The notes under the pieces are model-generated. The model did not search any database and was not told the origin of the DNA. It worked only from the letters and a program-made list of their open reading frames with translations. From positions 1 through 64,000 of the forward strand of contig CACYHH010000002.1 of the NCBI GenBank assembly GCA_902774115.1: 64,000 bases of DNA, in the 5' to 3' direction. Of this stretch, positions 17,510 through 26,327 are shown piece after piece. Within the stretch, counting starts at the first letter, position 1, and the number at the start of each line of letters is the position of its first letter. A program made the translations under genes and the position numbers. The DNA comes from an uncultured Spirochaetales bacterium (GTDB lineage: Bacteria > UBP6 > UBA1177).

Positions 17510-18256
17510 ATGAAAAAACTTTCTTTACTTGCCCTTTGCGTAATTTTTTCAATGCTTTTCTTTGTTTCCTGCGGCAGCGACGGAGATGAAGACACAGTCG
17601 ATACCGGAACCACATCTGATACTGACAAAACCGACTCGGATGCTGATACAACCGATACAACTGATCCGACGGAACCGACCGATGATCCGACAGAACCGAC
17701 GGATAACCCGACAGAACCGACGGATAACCCGACAGAACCGACGGATAACCCGACGAACCCGACAGAACCGACGGATGACCCGACGGAACCGACCGATGAT
17801 CCGACAGAACCAACTGACCAAACCGATCCGACGAACCCGGGCGAAGGCGGTGACAACCTCAATACCGGCGACACAAGCGGAAATCAGGCTCAGTCCGGCA
17901 AAGTCGGCGCTGCATGCACAAGCGACAGCCAGTGCTCCCAGACATACGGCAGCGGAGACGACGGTCAGGAAGCGTTCTGTCTTACCCAGAGTGGCGACGG
18001 ATTCCCGGGCGGATACTGCTCTTTTATGTGTGATATGACTGACCATGCTGCATGTGATAACGCAGGCGGCGTTTACCATGCAAACAGTCAGGGCAGCTGG
18101 GGTGACGGATACTGCTACCACAAATGCACCAAACCTTCAGACTGCCGCACAGGATACCGCTGCTCGAACAAGATCCACGCTTGTCTCCCTGACTGCGAGG
18201 TAAACGAGTGTGTTTACAACACTGTTTGCGATGAAACAGACAAAGTCTGCCTTTAA
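17510..18256 (+). CDS. Lipoprotein with (DxPTEPT) spacer and Cys-rich domain
   Basis: 248 residues. Lipobox FFVSC (Cys21) follows a typical signal. Residues 30-105 are Asp/Thr, then tandem PTEPTDN/PTEPTDD units. The C-terminal 130 residues carry about 16 cysteines in CTSDSQCSQTY..., GGYCSFMC, YCYHKC, CSNKIHACLPDCEVNEC and VCDETDKVCL, a disulfide-rich surface domain like those of Myxococcota lipoproteins. Surface display is inferred. It stands 14 bases before pgk. Confidence 0.82.
   Translation: MKKLSLLALCVIFSMLFFVSCGSDGDEDTVDTGTTSDTDKTDSDADTTDTTDPTEPTDDPTEPTDNPTEPTDNPTEPTDNPTNPTEPTDDPTEPTDDPTEPTDQTDPTNPGEGGDNLNTGDTSGNQAQSGKVGAACTSDSQCSQTYGSGDDGQEAFCLTQSGDGFPGGYCSFMCDMTDHAACDNAGGVYHANSQGSWGDGYCYHKCTKPSDCRTGYRCSNKIHACLPDCEVNECVYNTVCDETDKVCL
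17686..17815 (+). repeat. In-frame tandem repeat (21-bp period) in a lipoprotein gene
   Basis: Near-identical units encode PTEPTDN or PTEPTDD. Identical neighbouring copies could expand or contract by slippage without breaking the frame. Confidence 0.8.
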
Positions 18257-18270
18257 TTTCGGAGGATAAA

Positions 18271-19557
18271 ATGGAAAATCTCACTCTTAAAACTTTGAAT
18301 GAAGCCGACCTTCAGGGAAAAATCGTCCTTGTCAGAGTCGATCACAATGTCGTTAAAAAAGGAAAAATCGAAGACCCTTACAGAATAGACTCGACTTTCG
18401 CCACGATCTGCAGGATTTATGCAAAAGGCGGCAGACCGGTACTTATGACCCATGTCGGTCGCCCGAAAGACAAAAAAACAGGCGAAATCACGATGGAAGA
18501 AAAGACTTCCGTAATGCCGGTCGTAAAATATCTCGAGAAAAAACTCTCGCTCAGAATCAAAGTTCCGGAGTTCAAGGCTGAAGACGCTTTCGGCTACAAA
18601 AGTCTCTGCAAAGAAGTTATGGATCCGCTTCTTGGCGAACTCAAATCGGGTAAAATCGACATGATTTACCTTCCTAACACACGCTGGTTCGCAGGGGAAG
18701 AGGCGAAAGACGAAAAAGCTGAGAAACTTGCTGACGAAATGGCTGCAATAGCCGATGTTTTCGTAAACGACGCTTTCGGTTCATGGCAGAGCCACACTTC
18801 GACTGTAAGAATTGCAAAACGCCTTCCGGCATTCGCCGGGATCCTTATGGAAAAGGAAATCGAGAATCTGAAACGCATCTACGAGCCGGCCCGTCCTTTC
18901 CTTGCAGCTGTCGCGGGATCGAAGTTCGATACCAAGATCGAGCCCCTTTCGGCACTTCTCGAAAAGGCTGACCACCTTGTTTTAGGCGGAGTCATCTACA
19001 ACGCATACCTCTGCGCAAAATACGGTGTCAAAATCGCGGGCGTTGAGGAGGAAGACGTTGCTTCGGCAAAGAAATTCGTCGATTTCTCGGCAAAATTCCC
19101 GGGCAAAATCGTTGAACTTCCCTACATTGTCGAATCCGACACGATGGACGGTAAATTCGAAGGGCAGCACAGAACGGTCGCTCTCAAAGACCTCAAACCG
19201 GGAATGGAACTCAAGTTCGTTCTCGACGCAGCGCCTGAAACCTTCGCAGATCCGGCAGTCGCAGAGATTTTTGCAAACGCGAAAACCTTCTTCGTAAATG
19301 CTGTCATGGGCTTTACACCCAACTTCGGAAGCGGCACGGCTGCGATGTATTCACTTATCGACAAGAACAAGGATGCTAATAAACTTTACGGCGGCGGTGA
19401 CACATTGCAGGATTTCAAAAAACTCCTTCCGGGAACTTATATGGCGGCTGTCGACAACACGAAATACTACATGTTCACAGGCGGCGGTGCAGTGCTGAAA
19501 GCAATAGAAGAAAAAACTCCTGCCGGAATGGAACCTGTAAAAATGCTTCTTAAATAG
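18271..19557 (+). CDS. pgk: Phosphoglycerate kinase
   Basis: 428 residues. VLVRVDHNVVKKGKIEDPYRIDST matches the N-terminal substrate signature, with His for the usual Phe after VRVD. MTHVGRPKD, the Arg/Gly patch FGSWQSHTSTV, GSKFDTKIE and the C-terminal GGGDTLQDF and GGGAVLKAIE nucleotide loops follow. It makes ATP and 3-phosphoglycerate in glycolysis. GGAGG precedes the ATG. Residues around 100-125 and 270-300 are somewhat longer than in typical Pgk, so it is a divergent member. Confidence 0.93.
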   Translation: MENLTLKTLNEADLQGKIVLVRVDHNVVKKGKIEDPYRIDSTFATICRIYAKGGRPVLMTHVGRPKDKKTGEITMEEKTSVMPVVKYLEKKLSLRIKVPEFKAEDAFGYKSLCKEVMDPLLGELKSGKIDMIYLPNTRWFAGEEAKDEKAEKLADEMAAIADVFVNDAFGSWQSHTSTVRIAKRLPAFAGILMEKEIENLKRIYEPARPFLAAVAGSKFDTKIEPLSALLEKADHLVLGGVIYNAYLCAKYGVKIAGVEEEDVASAKKFVDFSAKFPGKIVELPYIVESDTMDGKFEGQHRTVALKDLKPGMELKFVLDAAPETFADPAVAEIFANAKTFFVNAVMGFTPNFGSGTAAMYSLIDKNKDANKLYGGGDTLQDFKKLLPGTYMAAVDNTKYYMFTGGGAVLKAIEEKTPAGMEPVKMLLK

Positions 19558-19577
19558 CGCTTCTATTCGGAAAAGTC

Positions 19578-20573
19578 GTGAAAAGGCGTATTCGCAATAT
19601 CTTCGTTTTACTCTTTATAATTTCAATTTCTCTGAATATTTTTCAGTCATTGGATTATGATGAATCCCAAACTGAAGAAGATGACGAAAAGCCGTTCATA
19701 CTTTATCCGACTGACCATTCTTCCCTCGATTTTCCGCTCACTTACGATGTCGATCTGCCGCAGTTCAGGACTTTTTCGCCTCACGGTGACAACATTCTCT
19801 ATGCCGATTTCGTGATGCGAGGAACTATCGCAGATTCTTTCGCGAAAAGGTACAATACGAAACTTCCGCAGAATATAGTTAAAAATATTCAGGAAATCGT
19901 TTATTTCCTTAACGGTTACAAAATCCGCTTCCGCGAAGGCGACGCTCTGACTTTTTTCTACAACGAAAAAACGGGCGAAATCCTTTATCTCAGATATAAA
20001 AATTCGTCAGTGAGATCGGTTTCGGAAGTCTATCTTTTCGATGCCGGAAACGGAGCATTTTATTACACTGCCGACGGTTATGCGCTTCAGCCGTGCATTA
20101 CAAACGGTCCGTTCAAAGGCTGCCCCAAGGTCAGGTTCGTCTATGAAAACAATAATCTGGTTCCTGTTTTTGAAGTTCCTGCAAACGATGAAGTGCATGT
20201 TCCGTTTTTGGCGAAACTCATGGAATTCGACCAGTCGCGCGGCTTCGGCGGAACGATGGAACTGATATACAGCAACTACGCGACACGCGCTTTTTTCCGC
20301 GGACTTGCGAACATAAATCCGTCGCTTAAAAGGAATGCTCTTTACAAAGAAAAAGCGGTGATCGGCAAAAGCGGCTACATATTCAGCGACAAAAAAGGCG
20401 GCGTTATTTATTATCTCAGAAAAAGTGATAATTCGATAGTTTCTCCGTTCACATTTCACCACACGGAAGGACGCCAGCTTTCTGAAAAAAGTATGCTGAA
20501 TTTCCAGATTCTGAGGAATTTTTATTCAAAAGCGTCGGAATACGCCAAAAGTTTCGAGAAAAATTATTTCTGA
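19578..20573 (+). CDS. Exported LytM/M23-like protein, probably inactive
   Basis: 331 residues with GTG start, one N-terminal hydrophobic segment (8-24) and an acidic linker. Residues 80-185 resemble the regulatory domain of Csd3/ShyA-type endopeptidases, ending in FYYTADGYALQPCITNGPFKGCP. The last 130 follow the M23 fold: RGFGGTMELIYSNYATRAFFRGL stands where active enzymes have GYGNxVxIxHxxGYxTxYaHL, and GGVIYYLRKSD stands where they have LHYE. The metal-binding His residues are not kept, so it likely activates or scaffolds, as EnvC or NlpD do. Fold assignment is inference by eye. It lies 20 bases after pgk. Confidence 0.65.
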   Translation: MKRRIRNIFVLLFIISISLNIFQSLDYDESQTEEDDEKPFILYPTDHSSLDFPLTYDVDLPQFRTFSPHGDNILYADFVMRGTIADSFAKRYNTKLPQNIVKNIQEIVYFLNGYKIRFREGDALTFFYNEKTGEILYLRYKNSSVRSVSEVYLFDAGNGAFYYTADGYALQPCITNGPFKGCPKVRFVYENNNLVPVFEVPANDEVHVPFLAKLMEFDQSRGFGGTMELIYSNYATRAFFRGLANINPSLKRNALYKEKAVIGKSGYIFSDKKGGVIYYLRKSDNSIVSPFTFHHTEGRQLSEKSMLNFQILRNFYSKASEYAKSFEKNYF

Positions 20574-20584
20574 TGGAGGGATAA

Positions 20585-21541
20585 ATGAAAAAGATCGTTA
20601 TTTCGTGTAAACTGCCGGGCAAAAGGTATGAAAGTCTGCTTGCCGACAAAAATTTCGAGACTGTTGTTCTGAACGAAGAGGAACACAAAAATTTAGCTGA
20701 AAGCCTTGAAAAACTGAATCCTGACGGTCTGATTTCGATGCTTTCGGATAAAATCGACGCAGCTCTGCTTGCAAAAATGCCGAATTTAAAGGTTGTTTCG
20801 AACTATGCAGTCGGTTTCAACAACATAGACCTCGCTTACTGCCGCGAACACGGGATCACAGTAACGAATACACCCGGAGTTCTCACCGATTCGACTGCCG
20901 ACATCGCGATCCTGCTTCTCCTTATGACTTCAAGACGCGCGGTCGAGGCTGAAAAATATGCAAGAGAAGGCAATTTCAAAGGCTGGGCACCTGAACTTTT
21001 CAACGGAGTATCGCTTGACGGCAAGAAATTCGGTGTTCTCGGAATGGGCAGGATCGGTTTCGCGACTGCAAAAAGGGCGAAAGCGTTCGGTCTTGACATA
21101 ATCTACTGGAGCAGACGCAGAAACGAAGCTGCCGAGAATGAACTCGGTGCAAAATACTGCGAATTTGCGGAACTTCTGAAGGAGTGCGACTTCCTTTCGC
21201 TGCATCTGCCTTACGTTCCGGAACTTCACCACATGATAGGCGCGAAAGAACTCAGAACGATGAAGAAAAGCGCGATAATTATAAACACGGCACGCGGTCA
21301 GCTTATTGACGAAGCGGCCCTTGCCGACGCACTCGAAAAGAAGGAAATTTACGCAGCCGGATTCGATGTCTATGAGTTCGAGCCGAAAATCAACGAAAAA
21401 CTTATGACTCTTGAAAACGCAGCGCTTCTTCCTCACATCGGAAGTTCTGCCGTGGAAACACGCTCCGAAATGGCGAGAATGGTGATCGACGACTGCTGCG
21501 CCGTCCTTTGCGGGAAAGCCCCGGAAAATCTGGTGAAATAA
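20585..21541 (+). CDS. D-2-hydroxyacid dehydrogenase (glyoxylate/hydroxypyruvate reductase type)
   Basis: 318 residues. LKVVSNYAVGFNNIDLAYC and TNTPGVLTDSTADIAILLLL are the family's substrate-side motifs. The Rossmann loop is GVLGMGRIGFATAKRAKAFG. Catalytic Arg in INTARGQLIDEAAL, Glu in VYEFEPK and His in LLPHIGSS are all present. Such enzymes reduce glyoxylate or hydroxypyruvate with NAD(P)H. The basic WSRRRN after the second strand suggests NADPH. It starts 11 bases after the LytM-like gene with GGAGG. Confidence 0.93.
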   Translation: MKKIVISCKLPGKRYESLLADKNFETVVLNEEEHKNLAESLEKLNPDGLISMLSDKIDAALLAKMPNLKVVSNYAVGFNNIDLAYCREHGITVTNTPGVLTDSTADIAILLLLMTSRRAVEAEKYAREGNFKGWAPELFNGVSLDGKKFGVLGMGRIGFATAKRAKAFGLDIIYWSRRRNEAAENELGAKYCEFAELLKECDFLSLHLPYVPELHHMIGAKELRTMKKSAIIINTARGQLIDEAALADALEKKEIYAAGFDVYEFEPKINEKLMTLENAALLPHIGSSAVETRSEMARMVIDDCCAVLCGKAPENLVK

Positions 21542-21548
21542 AAAATCC

Positions 21549-23417
21549 TTAGAATCTTCCTTCAACAAGGAACATAAGTCCGTGAACATCCATGACTTCG
21601 ATGACATCGGACTCGCTTTTGTAGGTGCCGTCATCCTGTGCAACCATTCTCTGACGGTTATGGTCACGGGTGAAGGAGTATTCAAGCATTGCGGTGAATG
21701 AATCGCTGAACTGGTATTTGATGTCGGCTTTGACGAAGAAGATGTCGAGCGCGTCTCTGCCGGTCGGGAGCATTTCACGTGTTCTGTCGAAAGCGGTGCT
21801 GACTGCGTCCGTAGAAAGTCTTTCGCGGATGACCATCGTGTTTTTGCGTCCGTTTTCGTCTCTGACGGTGTACGTCGCCGGAATTTTGTAGCCGAAACTT
21901 GCGCCGAACCAGAAGTTCCATACAAAGTAGTCAGCCGAAACGGTGAAAAGGTGTTCCGGAGTCTGTTTTGCCTCGCTCGGGATCGTGGTCCACGGGTTTA
22001 CGCCGGGAGCGTCAAAAGTCATGAATGAAAGGTCTCTGTAGCTGTACAAAAACATTGCTCTGAGTCCTTTCCAGCGGAAGCCGAGGTCAACTGCAGCGCC
22101 GTGGGCAAAGTAGTCGTCGGTTATCGGTTTTGCTTCACTCTTTGCCGATGACAGGTAGTCTGCATTCTGAAGGCGTTCGTTCTGGAAAAGGTATTCTCCG
22201 CGGATCCTCCACGAAATGTCGGTCGTGTAGTCAGGACGGATCCATGTTCCATCGGAATAAGAGTTGATTCCGAGCGGGTCACCGAAACGCGATCCGTTGT
22301 TGTATTCGAGATAAGCGTCGATTCCGTATGATTTGATGGTGTCGTCGCCAGGTTTTTTAAGCATATAATCAGGAATGTTTACGTTATCGCCTTTGTCGAT
22401 GTAAGCCCCCTGAAGGCTTGCCTTGAGCCCGAGTTCCTTGTTGTTGTAGGTTAAGCCGCCGAAAAATCCGTAAACAGTCTCTTTCGGAACGATTTCGGTT
22501 GAGAGTTTATCTGTTTTCGACTGAGCGTGAGCTTTGAAACCGAAGTATATCGAAAAATCGGAGTAACCGTAAAGAACCTGAAATCCAGGAACAGGCGAAG
22601 AGTCGCTCTGCGGCCATACCGAAGCGTTTCCGCCCCAGCGGAGTCCGCGCAGCGTTCCGATCGCGATATTGTCGGCGTTGTAAGGATAAAGTGTGATATT
22701 GAATCTGTGTTTTGTCGGATGGCGGAAGTCTATTTCAAGGAAAGAGCGGTCTTCTTTGAGCGATGTGATAAGTTTGTCCGACATAGCGTCGACCGAATTG
22801 TACATCGCGAAAGAAAGCGACATTCTTGCCGTGAGATAGGGGAGAAATCCTTTTTCTTCGTGGAAAAGCGAAAGTTTGGTAGAACTTTTCACGTTGTTGG
22901 AATATCCGTAGATTCTGTCGGCGAAATCTTCGTATTCATATCTTGAACCTATATCCCATTTCGGAGAATACTGCGAATTGTCGCGGAGGTTGTCGTCACC
23001 CATGATGAACGCGATGCTGCTTTTGGTGTAGCTTGTCTGGATGAGACCGTTCGTGTCCTCTGTGCCGTGGATCTCTTTCTTTGCCGCAGCCTCGTCTGTT
23101 TTTTCGCCTTCAGCAGGTTTTGTTTCAGCCTGTGCAGTTACGGTTTCTTCACTTTCTTTAGCTTCGGCTTCCTTCTTTTCAGCCTCTTTTTTCGCCATTT
23201 CCTCTGCAACAGCCTCTCTGACGAGTTTTGCGAGCTCTTCCTTCGATACCGTTATTTTGTCGTCGTCAGCCTTTGCCGGAGCGGCTTCCTGCTGATTCTG
23301 AGCAGCTTCCGCGGTTTCTTCGGCCGGTGCTTCAGATTCGTTTTCTTCGGGCTGCGCTTCCTGTGCAAATAGAGCGAAAACGAAGAAAAAAGCTGTTAAA
23401 AAAATGAATTTTTTCAT
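21549..23417 (-). CDS. Outer-membrane beta-barrel protein with Ala/Glu-rich N-terminal linker
   Basis: 622 residues: signal peptide (cleavage near ALFAQ), then about 100 residues of Glu/Ala/Lys coiled coil. The remainder alternates hydrophobic and polar residues with repeated aromatic girdles (RYEYEDF, GFKAHAQS, LGLKASLQGAYID, WRIRGEYLF) and ends in GLMFLVEGRF, a C-terminal Phe that fits recognition by the BAM complex. A large porin-like barrel; the cargo is unknown. It is convergent with the dehydrogenase gene (7 bases apart). Confidence 0.75.
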   Translation of the reverse strand: MKKFIFLTAFFFVFALFAQEAQPEENESEAPAEETAEAAQNQQEAAPAKADDDKITVSKEELAKLVREAVAEEMAKKEAEKKEAEAKESEETVTAQAETKPAEGEKTDEAAAKKEIHGTEDTNGLIQTSYTKSSIAFIMGDDNLRDNSQYSPKWDIGSRYEYEDFADRIYGYSNNVKSSTKLSLFHEEKGFLPYLTARMSLSFAMYNSVDAMSDKLITSLKEDRSFLEIDFRHPTKHRFNITLYPYNADNIAIGTLRGLRWGGNASVWPQSDSSPVPGFQVLYGYSDFSIYFGFKAHAQSKTDKLSTEIVPKETVYGFFGGLTYNNKELGLKASLQGAYIDKGDNVNIPDYMLKKPGDDTIKSYGIDAYLEYNNGSRFGDPLGINSYSDGTWIRPDYTTDISWRIRGEYLFQNERLQNADYLSSAKSEAKPITDDYFAHGAAVDLGFRWKGLRAMFLYSYRDLSFMTFDAPGVNPWTTIPSEAKQTPEHLFTVSADYFVWNFWFGASFGYKIPATYTVRDENGRKNTMVIRERLSTDAVSTAFDRTREMLPTGRDALDIFFVKADIKYQFSDSFTAMLEYSFTRDHNRQRMVAQDDGTYKSESDVIEVMDVHGLMFLVEGRF

Positions 23418-23432
23418 GAGTTTCTCTCCAAA

Positions 23433-24599
23433 TTATTTGCAATCCAAACATTCAATATCGTTCATGTCACGTGGCACGAGAATCCAGGTCGAAGGTCTTG
23501 CGCTCGTGTGCTGCTTCAGAATTCCTGTGAAATTGTAGTGATGCGTCGTGTTGCCGGCTTCCGGTTTTTCGGCGACGGCGTTGAAAAGCGGAGCCGTGTA
23601 GAGTGTCTGAGCCATAATTGAGGCTCCTGACGAGGTTTCAAGAGGGAACTGCGAGTATTCGATATAGGACGAATCTTCCTCGTTGAACCATGCAACCGAA
23701 ACATTTTTCACCGTTACAAGTGAAGCCTCGTGTTTTTCCATTTCGTTGCTGTCGTTCAGAATATCGCCCACATCTTTTGGCTCAGGAATGAGAGAAGTGT
23801 CGATTTTAAGCTCTTTTTTGCCGTCTTTTTCAACATAAACGGGCTTGAAAGTCGGGAAACTCATTTCCGTGAAGCCGAAAAACTCGAAGACCGAGCCGTT
23901 TGCGCTTTCGATCAGAGCTCCGACAGGAAGTGAAATCGTTTCATCGACATTGTCATCGACGTAAGGCGTGGAGTAAGTGTACATATAAACCGAGGAATAG
24001 TCGTCGACTCCGACTTCATGCAGGTAGAAACCGCCTTCAATAACGGCGATAACAACCATTTGGCGGTCTTTCAAAGTCAAATTACGGTTGTTGAAAGCGG
24101 AAGGATTGCCTTTCGCCCCTTTGACAGTTCCCTGAATCGCAGAAATTGTTGCAACTTCCGTGTAAAAAACGGGCGAAACACCCATTTTCCCTGTCGGTTC
24201 ATATTGCGAATTCTCTTCGTGTTTTTTGACTTCCTGCACGACTACACGGTCGTTGTCAAGGCAGTATCTCATCTTTACTTCGACATTTTCGGCATATCCG
24301 TTTGCAATAGTTATTCTTGAAACAGCCGCATTTTCGCCGTAAAGCATGCTGACATCGACTTCGCCGTTGTAACTTGTGAGAGGTTTTTTGTCATAGCCGA
24401 GAGCGGTTATGTTTATAGTTGTGACGATGCCGTCTTTCGGATTATCGATTCTGTGTTCCGGACTTCCCAAATCGAAGTCTTCGGCAAATTCGACTGCAAA
24501 ACCGGCAAGCCCTTTGTTTTTCGGCTCGACTCCTGTCGTTTCACCGCACGAAACAATCAGAAAAATCAGAAATATGAGAGAAAAAAGCATCTTTTTCAT
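23433..24599 (-). CDS. Lipoprotein, OB-like C-terminal region
   Basis: 388 residues from the ATG preceded by AGGGGTG. Lipobox LIVSC (Cys18). Two beta-rich halves: residues 40-200 look like an Ig-type fold (ALGYDKKPLTSYNGEVDVS), and the last 200 include HEASLVTVKNVSVAWFNEE and NFTGILKQH...WILVPRDMNDIE. That end pattern (GIL...LxPRxxxDI) is shared with the two OB-like repeats of the lipoprotein at 40087. It lies 15 bases upstream of the barrel gene on the same strand and may be its surface partner. Confidence 0.72.
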   Translation of the reverse strand: MKKMLFSLIFLIFLIVSCGETTGVEPKNKGLAGFAVEFAEDFDLGSPEHRIDNPKDGIVTTINITALGYDKKPLTSYNGEVDVSMLYGENAAVSRITIANGYAENVEVKMRYCLDNDRVVVQEVKKHEENSQYEPTGKMGVSPVFYTEVATISAIQGTVKGAKGNPSAFNNRNLTLKDRQMVVIAVIEGGFYLHEVGVDDYSSVYMYTYSTPYVDDNVDETISLPVGALIESANGSVFEFFGFTEMSFPTFKPVYVEKDGKKELKIDTSLIPEPKDVGDILNDSNEMEKHEASLVTVKNVSVAWFNEEDSSYIEYSQFPLETSSGASIMAQTLYTAPLFNAVAEKPEAGNTTHHYNFTGILKQHTSARPSTWILVPRDMNDIECLDCK

Positions 24600-24634
24600 A
24601 GCGAACACCCCTACTCACAAACAAAAAGCAGAAT

Positions 24635-24662
24635 ATCCTATTTGCAATGAAAAAATTTTCAA
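24635..24662 (-). promoter_or_regulatory. Promoter of the lipoprotein/barrel operon
   Basis: Minus strand: TTGAAA (24662-24657), 16-bp spacer, TAGGAT (24640-24635). Confidence 0.6.
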
Positions 24663-24732
24663 TTTTAATTTAAATTTTTGTGTATGCCGTAGTGCGTGCA
24701 GATACCGGCAGATGTCAGAAGTTTTTTTAGAG

Positions 24733-25701
24733 CTAAAATCCTGCCAAGGTTGCGATGTCTTCGGGGCAATCGATTTCGCCTTCACCGTTATAGCAGGCAT
24801 ATTCGGCAAAACCCTGATTGTTTATATCGGTGATATCGGTCGAAAGAGATACGTCTAATGCTATTTTGAAGGTTTCCCCTGCTGCAAATGTCGAATTTTT
24901 ATCAATGAAAAGCTGCATTCTTCCGTCTGAATACCAATTTGCTGATGCCGCTTCAGACTTGTTTCCGGAGCGCATGCCTACAGCGAGGTTTTTGTTGCAG
25001 CTTAAATCTTCATCTATCGCTCTGCTTTTATTTACTACGGCTGACGGAGCAAAGTCGATTTCGCCGTTGAATCCGAGATCATCTGCAAAATCACGGATCG
25101 TTTCCAGGTCACTTGTCATTAAATAAAGAGAAGTCGCGAAATAGATTCCTTTTTCTTTATCAAGAATTTTGGAGCCGCCGATCAAAATAATGGTATCATA
25201 GGTGTAAATCATAATTTTATCGAAATCCTTGTAAGTTGTGCCGTCTATAGCGATCTCAAAATTTCCGGTAGCATCGCTTTTGTTCAAGTCAGGATCGTTT
25301 TCAAAATCCAGATTGGTAAGAGTTCCTTCGCCTTTGAAAAGAATGTGGTTTTCGTATTTCGATTTGTTGTAGCTTTCCTTGAATCCGTCTGACTCTGAAG
25401 CGGTGTCAGAATTGTCACCTTCTTCATTTTCAGAAGCGGTATCTGTTCCGTCCGTTCCGTTTTCTTCACCGTCAGGAGCGGTATCTCCATCTTTGTTGTC
25501 ATCGGAAGTTCCTTCTCTGACACAGACATTGGTTTCCTGCTCACAGACAAGCCCTTTGTTGCAAGTTTCGTTCGGATAGCACTCGTGGTAAAGCGTACCC
25601 TGTTCCGAATTGTTGTCTTTTTCATTATTTTCAGAAGTTTCGACAGTGCATCCGAAAGCAATAAAGAAAACAGCAATCAAAAGAAACAACCCTTTTTTCA
25701 T
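24733..25701 (-). CDS. Lipoprotein with Cys motif and acidic spacer
   Basis: 322 residues starting at the ATG preceded by GGAGGT; the frame runs on to 25815 but without a start signal. Lipobox IAFGC (Cys18). A small disulfide motif CYPNETCNKGLVCEQETNVC follows, then an Asp/Glu/Gly/Thr spacer (residues 60-105) and a beta-rich domain that ends in AEYACYNGEGEIDCPEDIATLAGF. Several DxDxN-like loops could bind calcium. Function unknown. Confidence 0.78.
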   Translation of the reverse strand: MKKGLFLLIAVFFIAFGCTVETSENNEKDNNSEQGTLYHECYPNETCNKGLVCEQETNVCVREGTSDDNKDGDTAPDGEENGTDGTDTASENEEGDNSDTASESDGFKESYNKSKYENHILFKGEGTLTNLDFENDPDLNKSDATGNFEIAIDGTTYKDFDKIMIYTYDTIILIGGSKILDKEKGIYFATSLYLMTSDLETIRDFADDLGFNGEIDFAPSAVVNKSRAIDEDLSCNKNLAVGMRSGNKSEAASANWYSDGRMQLFIDKNSTFAAGETFKIALDVSLSTDITDINNQGFAEYACYNGEGEIDCPEDIATLAGF

Positions 25702-25735
25702 AACTATACCTCCATAAAAAAACAAAAAGTAGCGT

Positions 25736-25763
25736 ATTGTATTCATAACAAAAAAAATTTCAA
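25736..25763 (-). promoter_or_regulatory. Promoter of lipoprotein gene 24733-25701
   Basis: Minus strand: TTGAAA (25763-25758), 16-bp spacer, TACAAT (25741-25736). Confidence 0.65.
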
Positions 25764-25779
25764 AAAATTGTTTATTTTT

Positions 25780-25869
25780 GTCATGTCGAGGCTTAGCCGA
25801 AACATCTATCGTCATATTGAGCGTTAGCGAAATATCTCATACAGATCCTTCGCCTGGCTCAGGATGACG
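25780..25869. repeat. Palindromic intergenic repeat (TCATnnTGAGC...GATGA type)
   Basis: Two direct arms (25781-25807, 25812-25836) of the form TCAT-x-T-x-GAG-x-x-TTAGC-x-GAAA and one inverted arm (25842-25867, reading AGATCCTTCGCC... to GGATGA). The same pattern is widespread between genes in unrelated bacteria. No frame; it lies between two minus-strand transcription units. Confidence 0.75.
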
Positions 25870-25874
25870 TATTT

Positions 25875-26327
25875 TTACAGCATTTTCAGCTTGATTTTGT
25901 CGCCGGGAAGGATCGATTTTCCGCTTTCCCAGTTCACTTCGAGGACGAATCTGACAGGTTTCACGCTGGGAAGAGTCGTTTTGCTGAGCGGAACGCCGCG
26001 GCGCACGGAAACGACGTTGAAATCACGGTCGATAAAGATTACCGCAAGTTCGACAGTGGTATTTTTCATCCAGAAAAAACGCTCGCGGTCATTGTCGAAA
26101 ATAAAGAAAAGCCCTTGGTTTTTCTCCATTTTTCTGCAATACATGAGTCCTTTTTCATGTTTTTCGTCAGTTTCGGCGATTCCGACTGAAAAAAACTTTT
26201 TTTCGCCGGTGGCCGAAGTCACTTCAACTGTCGCATCTTTGGGATAACCGCAGATATTTTCAGCCGAAATGAGAAAAAAGTTTAACAGAATCAGCGTCAA
26301 ATACGCCGTTTTTACCAGTGATTTCAA
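25875..26327 (-). CDS. Exported DUF192-family protein
   Basis: 150 residues. TTG start with AGGA eight bases upstream; a signal peptide (TAYLTLILLNFFLISA) supports it. The body fits DUF192: VGIAETDEKHEKGLMYCRKMEKNQGLFFIFDNDRERFFWMKNT, then IDRDFNVVSVRRGVP and the C-terminal LEVNWESGKSILPGDKIKL. Function of the family is unknown; members are small beta proteins of the envelope. Its first 68 bases overlap the end of thiL in another frame, so the export signal is encoded inside thiL. Confidence 0.88.
   Translation of the reverse strand: MKSLVKTAYLTLILLNFFLISAENICGYPKDATVEVTSATGEKKFFSVGIAETDEKHEKGLMYCRKMEKNQGLFFIFDNDRERFFWMKNTTVELAVIFIDRDFNVVSVRRGVPLSKTTLPSVKPVRFVLEVNWESGKSILPGDKIKLKML

Noticed and set aside
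17686-17815. Direct repeats resembling a CRISPR array
   Set aside because: The units are contiguous, in frame and encode PTEPTDN; there are no spacers.
20930-21925. 331-codon minus-strand open frame
   Set aside because: It is opposite the dehydrogenase gene and overlaps the barrel gene in another frame; low-complexity product.
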